Of a stretch of DNA of 64,000 nt, positions 1-11,284 are shown in pieces. The notes beneath the pieces are model-generated. The model was not told the DNA's origin, made no database searches, and saw only the letters and a list, made by a program, of their open reading frames with translations. Both the position numbers and the translations under genes were made by a program. The DNA is taken from positions 47,645,097 to 47,709,096 of the forward strand of contig NC_077242.1 in the NCBI RefSeq assembly GCF_947179165.1. The letters run 5' to 3'. The DNA is from Solanum dulcamara. Lineage: Eukaryota; Streptophyta; Magnoliopsida; Solanales; Solanaceae. Position 1 is the first letter of the stretch, and the number at the start of each line of letters is the position of its first letter.

Positions 1-50
1 TATTTTCATTATTTTTATTATTATTATTATTGTTATTATTATTGTTATTA

Positions 51-121
<71 letters not shown>

Positions 122-146
122 GTTATTGTTATTGTTATTGTTATTG
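1..146. repeat. TTA/TTG simple repeat, left block
   Basis: Almost pure TTA triplets with scattered TTG, running up to the SINE end that follows. No gene is present; open frames here are only poly-leucine shadows of the triplet repeat. It may be the tail of another SINE or an expanded microsatellite that begins outside the window. Confidence 0.9.
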
Positions 147-212
147 TAGTCAGGCCCTTTCCGGACCCCGCGCATAGTGGGAGCTTTAGTGCACCGGACT
201 GTCTTTTTTTGT
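147..212 (+). mobile_element. 3' end of an Au/TS-like tRNA-derived SINE
   Basis: A short non-repetitive block between two TTA/TTG arrays contains CCGGACCCCGCGCATAGTGG followed by GGAGCTTTAGTGCACCGGACTG and then a T run. From memory this matches the conserved 3' region of Au-like SINEs, which are common in Solanaceae. The 5' tRNA-like part (A and B boxes) is absent: the sequence to the left is only triplet repeat. It is therefore a truncated copy of about 65 bp. The family name is from recall and not from a search. Confidence 0.7.
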
Positions 213-382
213 TATTATTGTTATTATTTTTATTGTTATTATTGTTATTATTATTATTGTTGCTGTTATTATTGTTGTTATTGTTGTTATTATTATTATT
301 ATTTTTATTGTCGTTATTATTATTATTGTTGTTATTGATGTTATTATTCTTATTATTGTTGTTGTTGTTATTATTATTATTA

Positions 383-420
<38 letters not shown>

Positions 421-535
421 GTTGTTGTTGTTGTTTTTGTTGTTATTGTTATTTTTTATTATTATTATTATTGTTGTCGTTATTGTTGTTGTTGTTGTTC
501 TTATTATTCTTATTATTCTTATTATTCGGTTCTTT
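213..535. repeat. TTA/TTG simple repeat after the SINE
   Basis: About 320 bp of TTATTG and TTATTATTG units with interruptions (TTC, GTC). It directly follows the SINE 3' end, where such SINEs carry a T-rich or TTG tail, so it probably grew from that tail. The long open frame through it encodes only Leu, Phe, Val and Ile runs and is not a gene. Confidence 0.85.
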
Positions 536-540
536 TCTTT

Positions 541-646
541 CGCTTGTGATGGTCCACTGCCTATGATTTTGAACTGTGGGGTTAGGCTTACCTACTGGTG
601 GGTTGATAGTATGTGTCATCATGACTTGAGAAATTGGGTCGTGATA
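541..646 (+). mobile_element. 3' end fragment of a gypsy-type LTR
   Basis: The block GGCTTACCTACTGG...GTGTCATCATGACTTGAG...TTGGGTCGTGATA is similar to the end of the LTR at 62609-62668. No primer site or gag follows; protease sequence begins about 20 bp later. This LTR end therefore does not belong to the pol sequence next to it, and the join is a deletion or recombination scar. It does not resemble the end of the 3' LTR of element A (4183-6293). Confidence 0.6.
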
Positions 647-659
647 GGGTGCTACATTA

Positions 660-1140
660 TCATTTTTGACTTCTTACTTGGTTTGTAAGTTTGAGATCAT
701 TCTTGAGTGTCTTCTTGAGCCTTTTAGAGTGTTTACTTCTGTTGGTGAGTCTATCTTAGCTGAGAGGGTCTATAGAGATTGTACTTTATCAATCTATCAT
801 AGGGATACCATGGCTGACTTAGTTGAGTTGGACATGGTTGATTTTGATGTGATTCTTGGCATGGACTGTCTTTATGCTTGTTATGCTTTAGTTGATTGTA
901 GAACCCAAATTGCTAAGTTTTAATTTCTGAATAAGCCTATCTTAGAGTGGAAAGGGAATTCTATAATGCCTAGGGGTAAGTTTACTTCCTACCTTAAGAT
1001 CAAAAAGTTAATCTCCAAGGGATATATCTATCATACAGTCCAAGTCAAAAATGTTAATGATCAGGCTCCATCTCTCGAGTCAATTCCTGTTGTGAATGAG
1101 TTTCCTAAAGTCTTTCCTCAAGATCTACCCTAAATTTCTC
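660..1140 (+). pseudogene. pol: Element A protease fragment and PR-RT linker (Ty3/gypsy)
   Basis: The open stretch 666-923 contains ESILAERVYRDC and a VELDMVDFDVILGMDCLYAC block, the C-terminal half of a chromovirus-type retropepsin, which ends near the RT linker. The catalytic D-[ST/P]-G region at the N-terminal side is missing, as is all of gag. After 923 the frame continues through stops as the usual linker ([14 protein letters not shown] segment near 1105-1130). A Del/Tekay-like chromovirus is likely because the same blocks occur in elements C and D here, but no chromodomain can be confirmed. Confidence 0.8.
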
Positions 1141-2010
1141 CTGATAGAGAGATAGACTTTGGTATTGATGTCCTTCTTGATACATAGCCTATCTCCATTC
1201 CTCCTTATAGGATGGTTCCCGCTAAGTTGAAAGAACAACTAAAAAATCTCCTAGATAAGGGATTTATTAGGCCAAGTGTCTCACCTTAGGGTGCTCCATC
1301 CTATTCGTGAGAAAGAAAGACGGGTTCCTTAGAATGTACATTGATTACCAAAAATTGAACAATGTCACCATAAAGAACGAGTATCCTCTCGCCAGGATAG
1401 ATGATTTGTTTGACCAACTTTAGGGTGCCACATGCTTCTCTGAGATAGACCTTAGATCAAGCTATCATCAGTTAAAAGTGAGAGAATGTGATATCCCAAA
1501 GACAGCTTTCCGAACCCACTATGGTCATTTTGAGTTTCTTGTTATGTCATTTTGATTGATTAACACTGCTGCAGCTTTCATGGACCTCATGAATTGGGTA
1601 ATCAAGCCATACTTAGATACGTTTGTGATTGTCTTCATCAAGGATATTTTGTTCTATTCTAGAAGTATGGGTGAGCATGCTAACCACCTTAGGAATGTCC
1701 TTCAAACTCTCAAGGAGAGGGAGTTGTATGCTAAGTTTCTGAAATGTGAGTCTTGGCTTATGTCTATACCGTTCTTAGGCCATATTATATTGGGTGATGG
1801 AATTCGAGTTGATGCTCAAAAGATTGAGGCAGTTAAGAACAAGCCTAGACCCACCTCTCTAACTAATATAAGGAGTTTCTTGGGTTTGGCTGGTTACTAC
1901 AGGAGGTTTGTTGATGGATTTTCATCTATATCCTCACCATTAACTAAGTTGACTCAAAAAAGGCTAAGATTCAATGGTCGGATGCTTGTGAGAAAAGCTT
2001 TTAAGAGTTA
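1141..2010 (+). pseudogene. pol: Element A reverse transcriptase (Ty3/gypsy), broken
   Basis: Recognisable RT blocks run in order: the [13 protein letters not shown] start near 1190, DYQKLN near 1340, [13 protein letters not shown] near 1437 (the motif A aspartate is still present), and [14 protein letters not shown] near 1620, where the F-x-D-D box has Lys in place of the first Asp. [12 protein letters not shown] follows near 1875. Stop codons interrupt it at several places, including TAG where element D has Gln (near 1186) and TAG in place of Trp (near 1286). Another stop lies before the open stretch that starts at 1556. The RT must be inactive as it stands. Confidence 0.85.
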
Positions 2011-2430
2011 AAAGCTAGATTGATTACTGCTCTAGTGTTGTCCCTACCCGAGGGAATGGATGGTTTTATAATCTACTGTGATGCTTCCAATTTTGGGTTA
2101 GGATATGTGTTGATGCAGAAAGATAAGGTCATTGCCTATGCCTCTAGACAACTTAAGAACCATGAGAGGAACTACCCCACTCATGACTTTGAGTTAGCAG
2201 TTGTGGTATTTTCTCTTAAGATCTGACATCACTATCTTTATGGTGTACATATGGATAAATTCACAGACCAAAAAAACTTGCAGTATATGTTCAATCTGAA
2301 GGAGCTGAACTTGAGGCAGATGAGATGGCTAGAGTTGCTCAAGGATTATGACATAAGCATTCTCTGCCACCCAGGTAAAGCAAACGTAGTTGTTGATGCT
2401 CTAAGCAGGTTATCCATGGGGAGTATGGGA
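2011..2430 (+). pseudogene. pol: Element A RNase H domain (Ty3/gypsy)
   Basis: The open pieces 2020-2226 and 2251-2511 carry the gypsy RNase H signature residues in order: CDAS (first Asp), HDFELA (Glu), FTDQKNL (second Asp) and DALSR (last Asp). A TGA stop near 2224 sits where related copies have Trp (LKI-W-HYL). All catalytic acids can be seen, so decay here is mainly by nonsense change. Confidence 0.85.
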
Positions 2431-2539
2431 GTACGGCCCATGTGGAAGAGGAAAAGAAGGAGTTGGCAAAGGAAGTGCATAGACTTGCGAATTGGGAGTC
2501 TAACTTGTTAACTCTTGTAAAGGCAGAGTCATGGTTCAG

Positions 2540-3520
2540 AATGGGTCTACGTCATCTTTTGTAGTGGAGGTGAAGGAAAAACAAGATCAAGATTCTATTT
2601 TACTTCAATTAAAAGAAGATGTACATAAGCTGAAGGTGATGGTCTTCGCCAAAGGGGGAGATAGTGTGTTGAGGTACCATGGTAGATTATATGTTTTGAG
2701 TGTTGGTGGTATCCGAGATAGGATCATGGCAGAGGCTCATAGCTCTAGGTATTCTATCTATCTAGGGTCTACTAATATATATCATGATATGAGGGAAGTC
2801 TATTAGTAGAGTGGTATGAAGAGGGACATTGTAGACTATGTCTTCAAATGTCCAAATTGCCAACAAGTTAAGGTTGAGCACCAAAGGCCATGTGGTGTAG
2901 CTTAGAATATAGAAATTCTAGAATGGAAATAGGACATGATCAATATGTACTTCGTTACAGGCTTGCCAAGGTCTCGCAGACAGTATGATTCGATTTGGGT
3001 GATTGTAGATGGGATGACCAAATTAGCCAACTTCTTGCCCATTAAGACTACTGGCACCACAGAAGACAATGACCTACTGTATATTCGAGAGATTGTCAGA
3101 CTTCATGGAGTCCCTCTGTCTATCATCTCAGATAGAGGATCCTAGTTCACTACTCAGTTTTGGAACTCATTTAAATAAAGGTTAGGTTCGAGAGTGAACC
3201 TTAGCACCGCATTCCATCCTTAAACTGATGGCCAAGAAGAGTGCACTATTCAAACTTTGGAGGACATGTGTCATTGATTTCAAAAGTAATTGGGATGATC
3301 ACTTACTCCTTATTGATTTTGCTTACAATAACAGTTTCCATTCGAGTATTCAGATGGCTCCTTATGGGGATCTTTATGGGAGGAGATGCAGATCACCAAT
3401 TGGTTGGTTTGAAGTTTGTGGAGCTAAGTTGATTGGACCAGACTTAGTTCACCAAGCCATAGAGAAAGTGAAGATCATCCAAGAGAGGTTGAGGACTGCT
3501 TAGAGTCACCAGAAATCCTA
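2540..3520 (+). pseudogene. pol: Element A integrase (Ty3/gypsy), broken
   Basis: A zinc-binding segment (EAHSSRYS ... CPNCQQVK) lies at about 2730-2880, followed by the catalytic core near 2930-3240. The block normally read as M-D-F before the GLP motif reads MYFVTGLPRS, so the first catalytic Asp is Tyr. The second Asp is present in SIISDRGS. The usual Gln after it (RGTQFT) is a TAG stop at about 3145, and another stop replaces the Gln before TDGQ near 3222. The far core IQMAPYGDLYGRRCRSP lies near 3350-3400. The domain is non-functional. Confidence 0.85.
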
Positions 3521-4000
3521 CACCAATGTTAGGAGAAGAGATTTGGAGTTTGAGGTGAATGATTGGGTATACTTGAAGGTTTCACCCATGAAGGATGTGT
3601 GATATTTGGAAAGAAGGGGAAGTTAAGTCCTCGATATATTGGCCCTTACCATATTGTGAAGAGGGTAGGTAATGTAGCCTATGACTTAGAGCTACCACCA
3701 GAGTTAGCATCTATTCATCCCGTGTTTCATATTTTGATGCTTAAGAAGTATTTGGGAGATCCTTTATTGGTTGTCCCTATTGAGAGTATTTAAGTTAAAG
3801 ATAGTTTTTCCTATGAGGAGATCCCTGTCCAAATCCTTGATCGTCAGGTTCGCAATCTTAGAACCAAAGAGATTGCATCAATGAAAGTCTTGTAAAGAAA
3901 TCAATTTGTTGAGGAAGCTACATGGAAAGTTGAAGAAGATATGAAGGCTAAATATCCTCATCTATTCATTCCTTCCAATGATGATATTCAAGGTAATATT
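3521..4000 (+). pseudogene. pol: Element A pol C-terminal region
   Basis: After a stop near 3501, the conserved post-integrase region continues: KLSPRYIGPYHIVKRVGNVAYDLELP and HPVFHILMLKKYLGDP, with a stop near 3790 and then the QVRNLRTKE-like block. In chromoviruses this region leads to a chromodomain. Only a loosely similar tail (near 3900-3970, with ATWKVEEDM) is visible, so I do not call a chromodomain. From about 4000 to 4168 there is non-coding 3' sequence leading to the polypurine tract. Confidence 0.8.
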
Positions 4001-4168
4001 CCTTACTTCTACTTTTGAGCCAATGTGTATTCTTGAATTTGAGTCATTGACTATTTGAGGATGTGTTGTTTGAGCATTTGAGTATTAAAGTTTTTGAGTA
4101 ATTGATTTCTTGATGATATTAGAGCTTTATTTCTCCTAGTTTCATCTTCATTCTAGGATGAATGATCC

Positions 4169-4179
4169 CAAGGGGGAGT
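4169..4179 (+). promoter_or_regulatory. Polypurine tract of element A
   Basis: CAAGGGGGAG lies just before the LTR start TGTAACACC. It has the position and composition of the plus-strand primer of a gypsy retrotransposon. Confidence 0.75.
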
Positions 4180-4182
4180 TAT

Positions 4183-6293
4183 TGTAACACCACCTAAAAA
4201 ATGTTGTATGTGGTATTTCAATTTTCGACGAAAATGATAGTGTTTCTGTATTTTAGGCATAACTCTTAATGAATGGTCAAACTTAGGTTATTTAAATTAT
4301 TGAATAACCCCAACATCATTATCTACAACTTTAGTGAGACCATAACTTAAGATTCGGAGGCTAAGTTGGTCAAATAAATTAACTTTTGCAAGACATGGTG
4401 TTGTGACTAAATAGAGTATTTATAGAAGAAAAATTCATATCTCACTGTAGGTTGATCCAATTCAATTGATTCTTGAACGAAATCAAAGGAGACTTCTAGA
4501 GCTACAATTCATATGAGATATCAAATCCTAATTAGGAATTTATCTTTTTCAAACATAGCTCCGAAAAAGGGTATTCCGTAAAAAGAAGATTCATCTCATG
4601 AACCATAAAAGATCTAGATCCATTTGACATCACCCATGACATCAATTGTCCTCCATTTAACATCACCCATGACATCACAATCCTCCATTAATTTTTCAAG
4701 TTCATTCTTTATAATTATTAAATTTATTTTTAGGTCCCTCCTTCACACCTATAAATACCCACCTTATTTCCTTATTTTATTCATCAAGCTTTCTCAAGCA
4801 ACTCCTCTCTCTATACACTTTTTTAGTCATTTTCAAATATATTTTTAGTCTTTAGCAGTGTAGAAATACTATTCCATAATTCAAATACTTGGGATAGTAC
4901 ACAAAATGCTTTGGCGAGGAGAAAAGGCTAGGGTTCAAGAGTATTCATTGAGTTCTTCGATTCTGAGTAAAGCTTTAAATTTCAGTTATGTAAAGCTATT
5001 CATAGCATTGGATTGAGTTCGTCCATACGTCCAATAGTTAAATTCATCATTATTGAGTTATAGTTGAGTTTTACCCCAATTCTTGAATTCTAAATGAGTT
5101 AATTCTTCTTTTATTAAGTTAGATATATTTATGCATTGAGATTATTATTATTTTAATCTCTCATATTATTGGAATTATTGTTCATGTCTACTTTTCTATG
5201 TATTTTGAATAAATATATTGGCTTTTAATATTCATTGACAAAAAGAGTAATTTAAATTAATACTATATATGTATTTTATTGGTTTTTGAAAAAGCCAAAT
5301 CATTAAGTTTAAATGAATTTGATTCTTTGGATTAAATGATGTTTTGAGCAAGATATTTGTAAATGATGTTTTGAAGTATAATGATTGATGAAGAGGTAAT
5401 GAGATGAGTTTGATGTTTTAAATTAAAGTCCAATGAGACTAGATGATAAGGTTAGCATGAGCACATATTTTGGGAGTAGTATTGAGCACCTAGTTGGGTA
5501 AGAGTTTAATTGACTCAAACCCCAGAGCTACATAGCCAGCAGAGGATGGAGGCTATGCCTCTTAAGTCCCAAAAAGAGGACTTTGATGATTGGATCCATG
5601 ATGGTGATGTCTTTTACCCTGACAAGGTATTGGATGGATGTGGCAACGACATCGCTTCGTTGTATCATCACTAGCTAAAAAGTGATGGTTATGGGTTAGA
5701 GAAACTCCTAACTAAGTAAGCATTGCTTATTATTATTTTAAACTTTCATTGCATATTGATGTTGAGATAATGTTGAGTTCTGAGCTGATTCTTCTTGAGA
5801 GGAGTAACTTGATATATGTCCTTACTTTCTTGCCATTTTACATACTCATACATTCCATGTATTGACGTCATTCGACCTGCATTATTTTATGATGCAGATA
5901 CAGGTGTTAGAGATCCTGAACAGGCACATCATTGAAAATTATTACTTTTCAGCTATTTGGTGAGTCCTTCTTGTATTTAGAGGAACTCTTTATTCTTTCA
6001 TTATTATTTATTATTATGTTTTTTTTGAAGTAGCCATGAACATGTCATTTGCACCGCCTGATAGTGTTAGAGGCTTTGTAGTCAAAGTTTGATGATGTAA
6101 TTGGAGTAGTTTACTCCTAAGGATTATTTATTTCTTTTGATGTTGATGATGGAGAGCCCACATAAGTATTCTTGTTTTCACTCAAGTCTTCCGCTAATGA
6201 ACAGATGAGTGATGAGACCAAGTGGTTCTCTTAGAGACTAGAGATAATTTCTGAATGCCGGCCGTGCCTATGGTACCCTCTCAGGACGTGACA
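4183..6293 (+). mobile_element. 3' LTR of element A
   Basis: The LTR starts TGTAACACCACC directly after the polypurine tract and ends GGACGTGACA, so it has the usual TG...CA ends and is about 2.1 kb long. The likely transcription start is near the CCTATAAATACCC TATA-like box at about 4748. No reading frame of interest was seen. The matching 5' LTR is absent because the element is truncated on its left. Confidence 0.75.
4623..4688 (+). repeat. 33-bp tandem duplication in the A LTR
   Basis: CATCACCCATGACATCA occurs at 4628 and again at 4661, each followed by a similar (T/C)AATTGTCCTCCATT-like stretch. The pair lies about 70 bp upstream of the TATA-like box, a position where enhancer duplications are common in LTRs. 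Confidence 0.75.
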
Positions 6294-6886
6294 ATAATCC
6301 CTCAATTAGATAATATAATGTTAGGGTTAAGGTTTAGAAAGAATGGGAAAATACTAAAATAACCTCACTTAAAATATGTCGAGGGTTGTCTACTAGGGAC
6401 ATCTATGGTCTGTATTTTCTTTTACGGACCATAGATCCCTCTCGTAGAAAATAGGTTGGATTTTCTGAGTTTCTGAAGTTTGGTTTATGGGACTGGTCTA
6501 CAGCTCGTATTTCCAATTATAACTCATCCTGCATATTCTTGAAAATCAAGCAAGAAATCATGTTTCAAGACTTGGTCTATGAGCTACTTCTACGACACGT
6601 AGAAGTGTTTATGACTTGTAAAGTAAATCCATATGACTTAGGGAAACAGGCCAAGTCTCAGTACTTGATCTACGAACCATAAAATATTCTATGATCTATA
6701 AATTGGACACATAAAACTCAGGGGAAAAGCTACTATCTCTGAATTGTATCTACGAGCTTCATCTATGGTCCATGGTTCCATCTACAGGACATAAATGCTG
6801 CTTGTAAATTTAAATTTTCTGCAAAATTTTGCAACTTCTATTTTATTCCATGTCTGATTTGGGCTAGAACTTTTGGGCTGCTATAA
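6294..6886 (-). mobile_element. Partial 3' LTR of minus-strand gypsy element B
   Basis: On the minus strand, a purine-rich tract (ATCCCAAAGGGAAGAT, about 6887-6902) is followed by a TATTATAGCAGCCC start. LTR-like DNA with repeated CTATGGTCC / TACGAACCATA motifs follows, until it is cut off at 6293 by the element A LTR. It keeps only the first 590 bp or so of the LTR. Confidence 0.6.
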
Positions 6887-6929
6887 TATCTTCCCTTTGG
6901 GATTATTCATCCTCGAATAATTTTCAAGC

Positions 6930-8091
6930 TAGGAAAAATACACAAGGCATGAATATAACATAGAAACTAAAACATTCAAACATAAGTATAGAAGCTGAAT
7001 CTAAAGTAAGGAAAGGATTATTATGTCCAATATTATCACTATGATGAACGAATAGATGAGGGTCTCTAGATTTCATATCCTCTCCGGATTTCCATGTAGC
7101 CTCATCAACAAACTAATTTCTCCATAAAAATTTGACTAATGCAACCTCTTTTGTCCTCAACTTCCAAACCTGATGATCAAGAATCTGAACTGAAATCTTT
7201 TCACAAGAAAAATCATCTTTCACACCAATAATTTTTGTGGGAATGATAAGTGAAGGATCACTCATGCACTTCTTAAGCATGGATATGTGAAACATTTGAT
7301 AGACTGTTGCTAATTTTGCTGGTAGCTCTATCTCATAAGATACTTTACCAATCTCTTTTGTAATCTAGTATGGACCAATATAACAGGGACTAAACTTCCC
7401 TTTCTTCTTGAATCTCATAACACCCTTCATGGGTATGACCTTCAAGTAAACCCAATCATCCACCTCAAATTCTAAGTCCCTTTGCCTAACATCAGTATAT
7501 GACTTTTGGAAGCTTTACACAGTTTTCAATCCCTCTTGAATAATCTTAACCTTCTCCATAGCCTGATGAACTAAGTTTGGCCTGATCAATTCCGCTTCGC
7601 CAACTTTGAACCAACCAATCAAAGATCTACACCTTCGCTCATACAAAGCCTCAAAAGGGCCATTTGAACACTCAACTGATCACTATTATTGTATGAAAAC
7701 TCTATGAGAGGTAAGTGATCAGCCCAACTCCTCTTGAATTCAATGATTCATGTCCTCAATATATCCTCGAGAGTCTGAATCATAAACTTTGTCTGCCCAT
7801 CTGTTTGCAGAAGAAAATTAGTATCGAAATTCACCTTCAGACCCAAATCTTTCTAAAATGATTTCCAAAATTAGATGGTGCACTAAGCACCCCTATATGA
7901 AATAATGGACAATGGGACTCCGTGAAGTCTGAATATTTCTTGAATGTACAGTCTAGTATAGTTCTTTGTTAAATCAATAGTCTTTACTAGCAAGAAATGG
8001 GTTGACTTAGTCATTCGATCTATAATTACCTGAATCGAGTTAGGCTATCGGCAAGATTGCGATAAGCCAGTAATGAAATCTGTGTTGATTA
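6930..8091 (-). pseudogene. pol: Element B integrase and pol C-terminus, broken
   Basis: Read on the minus strand from 8091 to 6930, a gypsy integrase core can be followed through many stops. It shows INTDFITGLSQS at about 8085, VIIDRMTKSTHFL at about 8000, RLHGVPLSIISYRGA (second Asp now Tyr) at about 7915, and IEFSYNNS at about 7690. The C-terminal block MFHISMLKKCMSDPSL (open frame 7113-7295) follows, then DHQVWKLRTKEV. The rest of pol (RT, protease) and gag are missing: the copy is cut at 8091 by the 5' LTR of element C. Confidence 0.75.
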
Positions 8092-9633
8092 TCGTAACAT
8101 CTCAAACATTGGAAAGTTAAGAAGGAAAGAAAAGTTGTAGAAAAATTTGCTAGTACAAGGTTCCATGAGGCTACCTATGGACCGTCAAGGTCCTATGGCC
8201 CGTAGAAGTCCATCATAGGTGAGTCCAGCACTTGGAAAAATAATATGAGTTTCAGGAGATGTTGTAAGAGCCTACCTATGAATCGTACAGAGTCATATGG
8301 TCCATATAAGGCCTTCATAGAAGTGATCCTGAAGTTAGAAATATAACAAGTCTCAAAAGGTTTTGTTTGAACCAACAGGATGGTCCGTAAAGGAGATCTA
8401 CGAACCATAGGATGGGTTGTAGCATGAGATTCAGAGAAGGGGTATTTGAGGATTGGCAAGACGGAAAGTCCTACGGCCCATAGGGTGGTCCACAGACCGT
8501 AAGGTTGTTCAAAGTATGAAGTTCAGAGGGTTGGTTTCTGAGGTTGTACAAGATAATGAGGTCTACGGACCGTATGAGCATCTATGACTCGAAAAGAGGG
8601 TTTGTAGGATAAACTTTAGAGACCTTTATTTTTGTATTTTTTTCCCACGAGCCCATAAGATAACTCATATGTAGGGTTAGTAGGTAACCTCAGACAATTA
8701 ATTCATAAGGTTATTTCAGTTATTTTCCATTCTTTTAATATCTAAGTATATCATTTTGGGCATATTCCCAAGTCCTATAATTATCCTTATGCTTCAAAAT
8801 TCCCTCATACCCTCTCATTCACTCAAAACTCTTAATGCTCTTAAGAAATTCTCTCTCAAGGTCTTCTTCTTCAAGAAAGCTTGAGTTTCAAGCATCAAGT
8901 CTCATCTTCAAGCTTCAAGGATATAATTCATTGAGGTAAGTGAGAACTTCAATTTCTATTTATGTTTTCTTTCAAAAATTCAGGATTTTGATGATTATGC
9001 ATTGGGTTCAATCAACTATGATTTTATTCATTCTTATTAATCTTATTACGCATGATTTGATCCTAATTGAATACTTTCAGTGGTTTTCTCATGAACCCAC
9101 ATATTATGCGTATGTTATGATTATGAACTATGTTTAGAGTATTATACATGCATCATGAATTGAACAATCTATGATTTAAGGAAGCTTTTAGATAAAGTAT
9201 CAAGTAGGATTTTATGTAAGTAAGGTTGCTTCAAAGTAAAGTATTCTCATCATGAAGGGTTTTTATTATCTTCTATGAAAAAACTTATCATGATTTAGAT
9301 GCTTAGATAAGTGTCTCTTAAAAATATTTCATGATTTATGATATGTTGAAAGGGGTTATTATATGATTTTAAGTATGTTATGATGAATTTGGTAACTAGA
9401 TACTTACCATTTTCAAAGATTACGATGTGTTATGTATGACATTCCATGGAGAGTTGACTTAGCACCGAGAAGACTATAAGATGGAGGCTCTCCCGTTATC
9501 TAGTAGCAATGACCTAGTCCCATAACTACGTGCCCCCATAATATGTCCCAATTGGAAAAATTAGCTTAAGCATGACAACCGCTTTTTGATGTGGAAAAGA
9601 CACTAAACTCCTTGTTATAGTTCACATGGTTTA
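8092..9633 (+). mobile_element. Element C 5' LTR, first part
   Basis: Begins near CGTAACATCTCAAAC and matches the C 3' LTR at 24860-25963 along its length, including the stretches GCATTGGGTTCAATCAACTATG, GATTATGAACTATGTTTA and AAGGTTGCTTCAAA. Dense CTACGG/CCGTAG-type motifs fill 8170-8600. A TATA region and leader-like CT-rich stretch lie near 8700-8900. It is interrupted at 9633 by an inverted solo LTR and resumes at 14007. Confidence 0.75.
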
Positions 9634-11284
9634 TGTCATGACCCAAGCTAGGCCCTAAATATGACACGGCGATTAGAATCTCAAAGGACTTCAACCAAGC
9701 CTCTTACCATATCATACATGAGCATGCATAAGGTAAATATTCAAGAACATAGAAAAAGAGATCATAAATGTGAAATAAAGTCTCAACATAAATATCTCAA
9801 TAAAAGAGAATAAATCCTAACTCAAATGGGAAGACAACATAGACTCCCGAACATCTAACATGCCTCTACTAGTTTACATGGGGGCATAAGAAAAGCTCCT
9901 AGCTCATCCAAAATAAAAGATAAAGTCACAAGGAACAATTAAAAGGTAAATGTTTCGTCTTTGAATAATTAGGAATCACCAACAATAGGAGAATAAAGCT
10001 CAACTATAGCCACGAATAGAGGTGTATGATGCTCGTCGGAACCTACATTATGATACAATGTAGGTAAAAAGTATGAGTTAGTACATGAAATGTACTAAGT
10101 ATACGAGAAGCATGCATGAACAATAATAATAGGACATAGTCAATATGAACATGTGATGCATGACCAATATCTTAAAACATAAGAAAAACTTGAAAACATA
10201 ATAATATCATAATCATGTGGTCAATGCATCATCAACATCATGAAAACTTATACCATTTCATATACCTTTGTGGGATAGGACATTTAACCAACATATAAGA
10301 CCATGCGAGCTATAATATAAAATCCGATGTAACTCCCACATCGAGAAGAGAGAGGCTACTTGCCAAGGTAGAATCTATGAGAACATCTTAAACTTGAGCT
10401 ATTTGTGGATCCACTAGCTAGGCTATAAACACAAACCTACGCGGGCAACATAGTTAGGGACTAGAGGTTGCTACTAGGAGTCCCTTGGATCGCTACTTGA
10501 GTTTTCGGATAGAGCCCCACCTCAAAGTCCTCTTTGTGCTCAATCATTATCCATACAGAAAGTCATTAACATCATTAGAAAAGGATTTAATAAATACCAA
10601 TCCTCATCATACAATAATGATAAGAGTAGCTCATTAACATGATTGATTCATAGAAGAAAACCTTTCGTCTTTATGAATTCGTGAGTCGGTGAGAATATCA
10701 TTCACCATCTTTAACATGAGTGTATGAGGAAAATCCATCATAACTTTATACTTTCTTGAAACATCATTGAAATCATAATTCATCATCATTCATTACTTTC
10801 ATGAGTCATTCATCAGTCCTTGATTATCATTCATAAAAATCCTTTATCAATTATGATCATAATTCCTTAAAATCATACTTGAAAATGACATAAAGCATGA
10901 GTCTATGAAAATCAACTTGAAATCATCCAATTAAATTTGATTCATGCTTAATTAAATCAATTACAATGAAATAAACCAAAATTGAATTGAACCAATGCAA
11001 TTTCATAAGAACTAGACCTTAGAAGAAGAATTCATAAAAGAGAATTGAAGAAAAACTTGGGACTCCATGGATAGAAAGATCCATGGATGAATTCCCACAT
11101 ACCTTACACAATTAGAACCCTAAGTTCACTTGAATCGAAGAATTGGAGTTGAATTTCCTTGAAACCTTGCTTGAGGAAGAGGAAGACCTTGGGAGGAAAA
11201 TTCTAGAGAGAAGAATTATATTTTGGATGATTGGGAGTGAATGAGAGATTTAGGAGAGTTGGGGTAGTTAATAGAATAGGATTA
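9634..11284 (-). mobile_element. Minus-strand solo LTR, left part
   Basis: On the plus strand it starts TGTCATGACCCAAGC (the inverted LTR end). Together with 13573-14001 it makes a solo LTR of about 2.08 kb. It is bounded by the 5-bp target duplication GTTTA (9629-9633 and 14002-14006), which proves a single insertion event into the C 5' LTR. Order and style of blocks (start with tACATGAAATGTACTAAGTA, then CATTTAAGACCATGCGAGC-like text) resemble the D-family LTR, but the sequences are clearly divergent. No coding sequence was seen. Confidence 0.8.

Noticed and set aside
209..688. Long open frame of leucine, phenylalanine and isoleucine runs
   Set aside because: It is the translation of the TTA/TTG/ATT simple repeat and has no protein-like composition.
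4000..4168. Possible host sequence between pol and LTR of element A
   Set aside because: Its end (TTCTAGGATGAATGATCC then purines) is the usual gypsy 3' untranslated region before the polypurine tract.
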